Shown piece after piece: positions 53,991 through 62,400 of a DNA stretch of 64,000 bases. The notes below the pieces were generated by a model. The model ran no database searches. It had not been told where the DNA came from and worked only from the letters and a program-made list of their open reading frames with translations. Every line of letters starts with the position of its first letter. The first letter of the stretch is position 1. This DNA comes from UBA10329 sp964500205 (GTDB taxonomy: Bacteria; Bacteroidota; Bacteroidia; UBA10329), in contig CAZCNS010000011.1 of NCBI GenBank assembly GCA_964500205.1, positions 68,513 to 132,512 of the forward strand. Direction: 5' to 3'. A program made the translations under genes and the position numbers.

Positions 53991-55231
53991 CGCGCCCTCA
54001 TGGGCCTCAGCCTGCGCACATAGAGGTCAGCCAGCATCCACAATGTGAACCCAACGGAAATGGCCACACTGAATGGAAAACTGTAGGTGAACCAGTCGGG
54101 ATAGTAAGTGTAATAGCAAAGGTTATAGATGACGAGGAACATCAAGTAACGCGCGATCTCCACGATATAGAACCACGGCTTGTTCTCAAGTATCGCTCCG
54201 ACAGATAAAGTGCTAACGCAAATGAGAAAGAAGAAAGCCAGCTGATAGAACAGCGACAGCTCATCGATCTTTCCCATGTAAGCGACCAGGAAGTAGGTGA
54301 GCAACACGAACTGCAACGCTACATAAACCATGAGATGAACGGGGGTCTCAGTGCGGAATTTGGGCGCGGGAACGTGCTTCTGCACCCCGTCCTTCACTTG
54401 ACCGAGCAGACGTCCGAGATACTCGGGGCCTTTGAAAACGAGGGCCAATTTCTCACGCAGCGTCTTCAGCCTTTTGCTTCCCTCCCACATCTCGACATAG
54501 AAATGCAAGTTGGCCCAGACCGGATTCCAACTGTTGAAAGGCACAGTGATGCCATAGGTCGGCTCTTCCCGTTCTTGCACGAAGGTACCATGAAGGCGGT
54601 CCCAGAGGATGAACGTGGCCGCGTAGTTCTTGTCCAGATACTTCGGGTTGGTGGCATGATGCACACGATGATGGCTCGGAGTGTTGAAAATGAACTCGAA
54701 CCACTTGCCCATGTTGCCGATGAGCTTGGTGTGAATCCAGTACTGATAAAGCGTCACAAAGCCTGCTGCTGCAACAAAGGTCATGGTGTCGAACCCGATG
54801 AACGGGATGGGCAGGAACAGAGGAAAGGCGATGAGATTGTGGAACCAACTTTGCCGCAAAGCCACAGTGAGGTTGTACTCCTGACTCTGATGATGAACGA
54901 TATGCGCCCCCCAGAATATGTTCCATTCATGCCCCCAGCGATGCGCCCAGTAGTAGATGTAGTCGAAGACAATGACACAGATGATGAAGTTGTACCACGT
55001 GAAACCGATGTCCCAGATACCCACCTTGGCCACCAACCAATCGTAGCCCATGATGAGGCCCGCCTTGCCCAATGCACCGATGGCCTGACTCCCGATACCG
55101 AGGTTCAGGTTGGTGATGCTGTCGGCAAAATCAAAATCCTTTCCGCGGTGCTTCAGATAATTGTGCAACCACTCACCGATCACAGTGATCAGGAAGAAAG
55201 GAATGGCAAGAAGGATGTAATTGGGATTCAT
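53984..55231 (-). CDS. Sterol desaturase / fatty acid hydroxylase family protein
   Basis: A 415-residue membrane di-iron enzyme. The histidine boxes are HRWGHE, HIVHH, and HHRVHH (in PSHHRVHHATN), placed between membrane helices as in the family (FIICVIVFDYIYYWAHRWGH). A further C-terminal membrane part (about 290-410) is not required for catalysis in shorter members. It hydroxylates or desaturates a lipid tail, perhaps a ceramide or sphingolipid, since Bacteroidota make those. TAAATTCG (55262-55269) lies 30 nt upstream. Confidence 0.88.
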   Translation of the reverse strand: MNPNYILLAIPFFLITVIGEWLHNYLKHRGKDFDFADSITNLNLGIGSQAIGALGKAGLIMGYDWLVAKVGIWDIGFTWYNFIICVIVFDYIYYWAHRWGHEWNIFWGAHIVHHQSQEYNLTVALRQSWFHNLIAFPLFLPIPFIGFDTMTFVAAAGFVTLYQYWIHTKLIGNMGKWFEFIFNTPSHHRVHHATNPKYLDKNYAATFILWDRLHGTFVQEREEPTYGITVPFNSWNPVWANLHFYVEMWEGSKRLKTLREKLALVFKGPEYLGRLLGQVKDGVQKHVPAPKFRTETPVHLMVYVALQFVLLTYFLVAYMGKIDELSLFYQLAFFFLICVSTLSVGAILENKPWFYIVEIARYLMFLVIYNLCYYTYYPDWFTYSFPFSVAISVGFTLWMLADLYVRRLRPMRARH

Positions 55232-55261
55232 GGCCTCGGATTGCTAAGAAGTTCGGCAGGC

Positions 55262-55269
55262 CGAATTTA
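55262..55269 (-). promoter_or_regulatory. -7 element (TAAATTCG) of the hydroxylase gene
   Basis: TAnnTTCG on the minus strand, 30 nt before ATG 55231. Confidence 0.45.
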
Positions 55270-55324
55270 GCAGCCTTCCGTCACATTGTCAAGCTATTAC
55301 TAAATCCCTTTTTAGTTGCCCAAT

Positions 55325-55365
55325 AAAAAAGAACGCTGCCGAGGTGCCAGACCCCGACAGCGTTC
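55325..55365 (-). terminator. Terminator of the collagen-like gene
   Basis: On the minus strand, GAACGCTGtCGGGG pairs with CCtCGGCAGCGTTC, followed by T6. It lies 22 bp after the collagen-like gene's stop. Confidence 0.88.
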
Positions 55366-55386
55366 AAGCACCAAGGCATCAACGCC

Positions 55387-57429
55387 TCACTCTGCTGCTG
55401 CCTTCTGAAAAAGATGCTTGCTGATGACTTCCACTTCGGCCTTTAGCGACTCGTGTTGAGACCTGAGATTTCCATATGCCGCATTCTGCATCTCGACCTG
55501 CTGCATCAATTGCTGTATGAGGGCCTGCTGCTCCTGAACGGCCTTGGTGAGCACCGATACGATGGGGGCCATGTTCAGCGTCTGAGGCTGGATGGTGCCT
55601 TCCGCTGTCAATGCGTCCTTCTCCCCGTTCACCGCGCTGGGAATAACCTCTTGAAGCTCATCGGCAATAAAACCCTCGTACATGAATGGACTTCCTGAGA
55701 ACAGCTGCTCGCCCGTATCTCTGTATCTGAAACTGACCGGTTTCAATGCCAATACCCGCTCCAACGCAGGGCTGCTCATCGGGGCAATGGCATCCTTCAA
55801 TCTGCGGTCAGAAGTAGTGCTGATAGCACCGAGGTTGGTCACGTCTATCCATAGGTTGGTCTGGGCTCCGGTCCATTCAAGGTTAAATGTATTGTTAGAG
55901 TATGTTCCGTTAAGACCCGACCTTGTCCGATAGCCCAATGCACGGGTAATTCCGTTCACATGAAGGGCATCATCCGGCTGAACATCCAAGTTAATGCCTA
56001 CTCTCGCGTTCTGTCCTGCGTATTCTGGGATGTAAACGGCCGGATTCTGAGCATTGTAGTAAAACCTCAGAACATTGTTAGGGCCAATTGTCGGGTTGTG
56101 ATTATCGATATTCCATGCATTCTGATCGGTGCCTCCGAGCAGATTACCCACGTTGTTAAGCGTTAATTGTCCACCTTCATCTACAGTGTTATTGGGAACA
56201 AGGGAAAGAAAACCATCTCCACGGAGGCTCATCACAACCTCTTCGGAACCGCTGTTATCATACCTCCTCCAGTCGAAGCCCCGGTCGGTGTTGTTGCTGG
56301 CAGTAGCCTGGGTATTGTCTGTTGTGTTCCAGAAATCGACATTGCTGGTACCCGACCTGCGGTTCATACCGATGGCCAGCGCACCCACTCCTGAGGTAAA
56401 GCTGGTACCAGGGTGGTCTGCAGGATTGTTTCCTGAATTGAAATTGCCGATACGCGTAAAACCTCCGACCGCATCGATCAAGATGTTATTCGCATCGGGA
56501 GAAGACGGGTTGATAGTACCTGCTCCTACTGTTCCGATTCTCAGTTGTCCGGTGGGAGTGAATCTCGCGCGTTCAAAATTACTGGTGCGGATCACCCATG
56601 GAGAACCGTCCGTTGTTCCAATAAAATTGGTTGGCGGGGCGGTTCCTGCATTTCCTGTCAATGACCATGCATTCAAGGCTCCGTCTGCACCTGTCGGGCC
56701 AGTAGGTCCCGCAGCTCCCGTAGGGCCTTGAGCACCTGATGCACCTGTCGGTCCCGTACCACCATCTGCTCCGCTGGGTCCAGTTGGGCCTGCTGCACCG
56801 GTGGGGCCTGCCGAACCTGTCGTCCCATCAGCACCTGAGGGGCCAGCAGGTCCTGTGATGCCCGGAGCACCATCTGCCCCCGATGGGCCTGTTGGGCCAG
56901 TGGGGCCTACCGAACCTGTGCCACCGGGGCCGGTCGGGCCAGTGGGGCCAGTGGAACCATCGGCACCTGCAGGGCCAGTTGCCCCATCAGCACCAGCGGG
57001 ACCTGGTTGACCATCTGCTCCTGCTGCACCGGGAGCACCATCGGCACCGGTAGGGCCTTGCGGTCCGACAGCACCCGCCACACCTGCAGAGCCAGTAGGG
57101 CCTGTCGGTCCTACACCTCCAGGGCCTCCCGAAACATCAATGCAAGTCCAGTCCCCCAACGTGACATTCCAATAGCAGAACTGCTTGAGGTCGGTGTCAT
57201 ATACCAGCACCCCGTCTGCCGATGGAAGCGGGTTCATCAGCACGCGCTGAAGCGAGTTAAGCCTCGGGACAAGAAGTCCCTTTGAGGTGGATGACACATC
57301 GAGGATCGCATTGGGTTGCGGGGTCGATGTGCCAATGCCTACATTGTCTGTCTGGGCCAAGGTTACAAGAGACGAGCTTACAAATGCCAATAGGATGGCA
57401 CTAGCACGGAGGATTGGAAATCTTCTCAT
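55387..57429 (-). CDS. Collagen-like repeat protein with S74 endosialidase-type chaperone domain
   Basis: A 680-residue exported protein. Signal peptide MRRFPILRASAILLAFVSSS...AQ; ATG 57429 is chosen (57447 also possible). Residues 101-251 are about 50 collagen triplets (GPTGPTGPS, GADGAPG), broken once by GPGGT near residue 167, encoded at 56677-57129. A beta-rich fibre-like region follows. Then comes the intramolecular chaperone domain of S74 type (TSDRRLKDAI, VSFRYRDTG, YEGFIADELQE) and a C-terminal coiled coil (~640-675). S74 domains trimerise and may self-cleave at the Ser-Asp. This suggests a trimeric collagen-like fibre at the cell surface. Confidence 0.9.
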   Translation of the reverse strand: MRRFPILRASAILLAFVSSSLVTLAQTDNVGIGTSTPQPNAILDVSSTSKGLLVPRLNSLQRVLMNPLPSADGVLVYDTDLKQFCYWNVTLGDWTCIDVSGGPGGVGPTGPTGSAGVAGAVGPQGPTGADGAPGAAGADGQPGPAGADGATGPAGADGSTGPTGPTGPGGTGSVGPTGPTGPSGADGAPGITGPAGPSGADGTTGSAGPTGAAGPTGPSGADGGTGPTGASGAQGPTGAAGPTGPTGADGALNAWSLTGNAGTAPPTNFIGTTDGSPWVIRTSNFERARFTPTGQLRIGTVGAGTINPSSPDANNILIDAVGGFTRIGNFNSGNNPADHPGTSFTSGVGALAIGMNRRSGTSNVDFWNTTDNTQATASNNTDRGFDWRRYDNSGSEEVVMSLRGDGFLSLVPNNTVDEGGQLTLNNVGNLLGGTDQNAWNIDNHNPTIGPNNVLRFYYNAQNPAVYIPEYAGQNARVGINLDVQPDDALHVNGITRALGYRTRSGLNGTYSNNTFNLEWTGAQTNLWIDVTNLGAISTTSDRRLKDAIAPMSSPALERVLALKPVSFRYRDTGEQLFSGSPFMYEGFIADELQEVIPSAVNGEKDALTAEGTIQPQTLNMAPIVSVLTKAVQEQQALIQQLMQQVEMQNAAYGNLRSQHESLKAEVEVISKHLFQKAAAE

Positions 57430-57518
57430 TTTCAAGGGGAAAATCATTTCAACAAAGCAATCCCAACTGCGGGGATTGGGGTGCGAAGATGAAAATTTAA
57501 GACACAAAAACAGCTGAT

Positions 57519-58361
57519 TCATACCTGACTCATGTGATATTTCACAAGCGAATCGATGGGCTGCCTCACCACGCACCCAACGGAAAGACCAATATCTTGG
57601 GTTGCCAAGCCAAGTTCGTGCGCGAAGTAATGAGCCACAGAACCGACAAAGTGAAGTGGCACATCCAGATGTCCGGGAAAAACAGTCACGTATCGGAGCA
57701 AGAAAGCCTTGAAACCCTCGACCAGCAATGATTGCACATATGGCTCTGACTTGAACCGATACAAAACTGGCATGAAACCAGCGAGATACGTGTTTGGACG
57801 CGGCTGCCGATACACGTGCTCAAGCACACTTGCCTTGTCCACACCTGCTTCATTCAACACAAGTGAAATCTGGGGTGGTGCAAGCCCGTGAAGATGATCG
57901 GCCAACAATTTCTTTCCGAAAAAAGCACCACTGCCCTCGTCACCAAGAACAAAGCCGAGCGAAGGACGACCATTGTCAATGTCCTTCCCATCGAAAAAAC
58001 AGGTGTTTGAACCCGTTCCCAGAATGCTGACAATACAAGCCTCTCCCCCTCCGGCCGCGAGTGCAGCCCCCATAAGGTCATGATCGACCCTGACCTCAGC
58101 GTTCGGAAAAACCATACCAAGGCCATCGGCCACTACTTTGTTCATGGCCTCGGAGGAACATCCCGCACCATAAAACCAGACGTGCCTCACGGACAGAGAG
58201 AGTTCCATCAGTCCAGCGTTCGCGGAAATCTCCCTGGTTATGGCTTCCGCGTCCACGAAAAATGGGTTGAAGCCTGCCGTGAGGAAGGGGCGCATGTTAC
58301 CATCCGGTGCAACGACTCTCCAGTCGCTCTTGGTGGAACCGCTCTCTACGATGGCGATCAT
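57519..58361 (-). CDS. BadF/BadG-type sugar (N-acetylglucosamine) kinase
   Basis: A 280-residue ASKHA-fold kinase. The ATP phosphate motif is at the N-terminus (IAIVESGSTKSDWRVV, with a T-K-S-D loop), then HDLMGAALAAGGGEACIVSI, LGTGSNTCFFDG and LGDEGSGAFFGKKLLADHL, which are typical of the GlcNAc kinase/BadF family. It may phosphorylate GlcNAc in recycling cell-wall sugars. Starts at ATG 58361, 5 bp after the desaturase stop (same strand), so likely an operon. Confidence 0.85.
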   Translation of the reverse strand: MIAIVESGSTKSDWRVVAPDGNMRPFLTAGFNPFFVDAEAITREISANAGLMELSLSVRHVWFYGAGCSSEAMNKVVADGLGMVFPNAEVRVDHDLMGAALAAGGGEACIVSILGTGSNTCFFDGKDIDNGRPSLGFVLGDEGSGAFFGKKLLADHLHGLAPPQISLVLNEAGVDKASVLEHVYRQPRPNTYLAGFMPVLYRFKSEPYVQSLLVEGFKAFLLRYVTVFPGHLDVPLHFVGSVAHYFAHELGLATQDIGLSVGCVVRQPIDSLVKYHMSQV

Positions 58362-58366
58362 GGTCG

Positions 58367-59314
58367 TCAGTCGGGAAGTCCCTCCACACCGAGGGCGTAT
58401 GGATTCTTGCGTATGTCGAGACCGTCCATCCAATCGGCATCATCGCGAGCAGGTCCGAGATCCATAGGGTTACCCAAATAGTCCAGCCGCTTGCCTGGCC
58501 AGAGGTGGGTCTCGACCAAGTAGGTGAGCAACGAGACACGATTCAAATTAGGGTGAATATGCGGAGCGATATTCTTGGAATGGTACTCAGGTAGCAGACT
58601 CCAGTGCAGGTGTGGCACATCGTGGTGGGCACTGTGATAGCCATTGTTGAATGCGAGGAAATTGAGAATCCCGCCAGTGAAATTGCGGGTATGATTGTAA
58701 GGATGGTGCTCATCGCAGCCGTCATGCTGCCAGTAATTGGTACCCACTATGCCCCATGCTGCATACAGGTGAGGGATGACAAGGACGAGCAGGCCCTTTT
58801 CCCAGTCGATGAAGATGAGGGCGATCTTGACCCCCATCACCAGCACCATCTCAAGAGCATACTGTGCAAACCACCGCGGATGCTCCTTCATCATTCTGCG
58901 GGCAAAGGCGTTCTCATCGGCCATGATGCCAGGGGCCATTCTAAAGAAGAAGAAGAGCTGGTTGAGCAGATTCCATCGGAAACGCATCTTGTCAGTCCGG
59001 ATACGGTCGCGGGTGGTCTGCGTGTGCTGATGATGGCTGAAATTGTGGCCGGGAACATAAGCACTCACACTATGGCCGTACGTAAAGGAAAGGATGACCT
59101 GAAAGACCCTGTTGAGGGTCTTGCTCTCAAAAATAGGCGAGTGAATGGTGTTGTGGGTAATGACAGCGCAGATGAATGACAACGCTGCATTGAGCATCAC
59201 CAGAGGAATGCGCAGATACCATTCCTCAGGAAAAAACGCCCAACTCAATGCCGCCACACTGAAGTATAGCGCGACCGCTGCAAGGGTCCGAAGGTCAGCA
59301 CGGTATCTGAGCAT
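58367..59314 (-). CDS. Membrane fatty acid desaturase
   Basis: A 315-residue integral desaturase. The His boxes are HNTIHS, HNFSHHQHT and HSAHHDVPHLHW, plus the QHDGCDEHHPYNHTR region. Several membrane helices precede and separate them. It introduces double bonds into acyl lipids. The start at 59314 (MLRYRADLRTLAAV) is supported by TACATTTG 5 nt upstream; the frame extends to 59452 but that part lacks support. It is divergent from the 1471-aa gene. Confidence 0.87.
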   Translation of the reverse strand: MLRYRADLRTLAAVALYFSVAALSWAFFPEEWYLRIPLVMLNAALSFICAVITHNTIHSPIFESKTLNRVFQVILSFTYGHSVSAYVPGHNFSHHQHTQTTRDRIRTDKMRFRWNLLNQLFFFFRMAPGIMADENAFARRMMKEHPRWFAQYALEMVLVMGVKIALIFIDWEKGLLVLVIPHLYAAWGIVGTNYWQHDGCDEHHPYNHTRNFTGGILNFLAFNNGYHSAHHDVPHLHWSLLPEYHSKNIAPHIHPNLNRVSLLTYLVETHLWPGKRLDYLGNPMDLGPARDDADWMDGLDIRKNPYALGVEGLPD

Positions 59315-59319
59315 GGGTG

Positions 59320-59327
59320 CAAATGTA
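59320..59327 (-). promoter_or_regulatory. -7 element (TACATTTG) of the desaturase gene
   Basis: TAnnTTTG on the minus strand, 5 nt before ATG 59314; leaderless spacing. Confidence 0.6.
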
Positions 59328-59485
59328 ATCGGAACGGTTCCGCGCACAGAACGTTCAGAGGCAAACAGGTACGATACCGTGAGGGAAAGTTCTTGAAAAC
59401 TTGGCCTCTGAGAACATCCCACCTGACCAGTGGCGCGCACCCTTTTTCTCACCTTTGTCCTTTATCCGGACAAAACACCTCACTC

Positions 59486-62400
59486 ATGCGCATTGTACTT
59501 CTGACCGTTGCTTTATCTCTTCTTCAAATAGGCTCATTTGCGCAGACCCTCAAGTCCTTCACCCCCGACAGCGACACCTACATTCAAGAGCTTCAAGGAT
59601 TCTTCGCTCAAGGAGACGATAAGAAGGCAGAGAAACTTTTCAAGGAGACCGTGATCCCGGTATGGAACAGTGGGCACTTCTCACCCACGCAGAAAGAGCG
59701 CACCTATAAGGTGAGCAACCTGATGCTCGATAAAAGGAAAAAGGCGGTTGACTTCGAGAACTACATCTACACCATCATTGCCTTTGCCAACAGTGGAAGA
59801 CCGGCATCAGACTTCGAGGCTTTTCATGACGGATTGGAGAAGGTGGTCACGGAGCTTTCGAGAAAGCAGTTCACTGAGTACATGGACCTTTGCCGTGGGC
59901 TGTTCACAGAGCGGGTGATGTTCGACTCGCGAAGCGTGCAGTGGGTTGCAACCACGGAGGATTTCTCATTGCAGTATGACAGTGTGCCGAAGGTCGTTTT
60001 CGGCAAGATGGACCTCATTGCCCGCAGTAAGGGCGACAGCTCGGTTATCCATGGTACAGAGGGTGTCTATTACCCGACATTGCAACAGTGGCGTGGTAAG
60101 GGTGGACGTGTGGACTGGGCACGAGCGGGCTATGACCCTGTGATCACTTATGCACAGCTTGACGGCTACATCATAGATGTGACCAGACCCGGCTACACGA
60201 TTGACTCGGTGGTGTTCCATCACCCCGAATACCTGAGCACACCTCATATTGGTACACTAACAGAGAAGGTGCTGGCCGATGTGAAAGAGGGCAAGGCGTC
60301 TTATCCCCGCTTCGACTCTTACGACCAACGCATCGTCATCAAAGAGATCTTCAAGGACATAGACTATGAAGGGGGTTTCTCGCAGCATGGGGTCAAGTTT
60401 CTCGGGTCGGGAAGGGCAGGACAGGAGGCCAAGTTCATATTCAAGCGTCTGGACAGGCTCACAAACAAAACGGAGCCTTTCATCGTGGCGAGTTCCAAGG
60501 CATTTGCCATCAAGAAGGACAAGGTGCTGGCCGAACGGGTTAAAATGGTCATCTACCACGAGGGAGATTCCATCTTCCATCCCGGTATCCAGATGAACTA
60601 TAATGTGGAGAACCATGCGGTGACCTTCACCAAGGACAAGGAAGGACCTGGCCGCAGCCCGTTCTTCGACTCCTTTCATAAGATGGAGATCCATGTGGAC
60701 GCCATCATGTGGAAACTGGGAGAGGAGTGGCTCATTTTCGAGAACAAGAGCGGTGGAGAGCAAGCAGGTGCCATGTTCGAGTCGGAGACCTACTATGATG
60801 AGTTCCGCTATGAGCGGGTCAAGGGAATGGCGGACATCCACCCGCTTTGGAAGATCCGCGACTACTGCGTTCGGAACGACCGTCAGAACATACGGCTGGA
60901 CGAGGCCGCAAGCCTGATGCGTGCCGACCTGAGCGACACGAAGGTCTTCCTCATCAATCTGGCCAACGCGGGTTACCTGCTTTACGATTACGACAAGGAT
61001 GAAGTGGAGGTGAAATCAAAACTTCATCATTACGTGCTGTCCCGCTCCAAGAAGGCTGACTATGATGTGATACAGTTCGAGTCGGTAATCAAAGGACTGC
61101 CCAACGGCAAGCTCAACCTGCTGAACTGGGATCTGGGTCTGAACGGTGTGGGGCGCGTGTTCCTCTCCGACTCTCAGAACGTCACCATCTTCCCCTATGA
61201 CCAGGAACTGACCGTGAAGCAGAACCGCGACTTCCTGTTCAACGGCAAGGTACTCGCTGGCAGGCTCGACTTCTACGGCAAGGACTTCTACTTCCATTAT
61301 GACGATTTCAAGATCGACCTCAATCAGGTGGACTCGCTGCGGCTGTCAGTGCCTGACGGGCCTGTGGACGACCAAGGTCGTCAGAAGCTGAAAAAGGTGA
61401 AGACCCTGCTGCGCGACCTCAAGGGCGAGCTGCTGGTGGACCGCGCTGACAATAAAAGCGGATTGAAGGACCATCCGCGCTATCCGGTCTTCAATAGCTT
61501 GGAGGACTCCTACGTTTACTATGACAGCCGCTCCATCCAAGACGGGGCATACAAGAAGGAGAACTTCTACATGCACCTGCGCCCGTTCACTATCGACTCC
61601 TTGGACAATTTCACCAAGGAGGGGTTGGCGTTTGACGGTACATTCGTGTCGGGCGGCATCTTCCCTGACTTTGATGAGACACTGCGGCTTATGCCCGATT
61701 TCTCGCTAGGATTCAACCGCGAGACCCCAGCTGACGGCTACCCTGTATTTGCCGGCAAGGGCACATACAAGGCCACCATCAACATGAGCCACGAGGGTCT
61801 GAAAGGTGATGGTCAGCTGGAATATCTCACCTCGGTGTCGCGCTCGAAGGAGTTCCTTTTCTATCCTGACTCGGTCAATGGCATAGCGCAGGACTTCACC
61901 ATCGCGGCACAGAGCAGCGGTGTCCAGTATCCCCCGGTCACTGGCGTTGACTCACGCATTCATTGGGAACCAAAAGAAGATCACTTCTATGCTTACAAGA
62001 CCACCCGTGCTTTCGACATCTACAACGGGGAAGTGGCACACCACGGCATGCTCGACCTCTCACCACGTGGTCTGGACGGTGCGGGTTCCATGGATTTCGC
62101 AGATGCAGACATCAGTTCCAAGAATTTCAACTTCAAGTACGAGGACTTCCATGCCGATCAGGCGGCATTCAAACTACGTGGACCAGGGTCTGATGCCTTC
62201 GCCTTCCGAACGGAGAACGTGAAGATGGACATCGACCTGAAGACGCGACAGGGCCGGTTCCGTAGCAACACGGGCGGTGACTTCGTGGACTTCCCCGTGA
62301 ACAAGTACATCTGTTACATCGATGAGTTCAAGTGGAACATTGACCAGAAGAACATCGATATCGTGAGCAGCGAGGGCGAGGGTTCGCGCTACGTGAGCAC

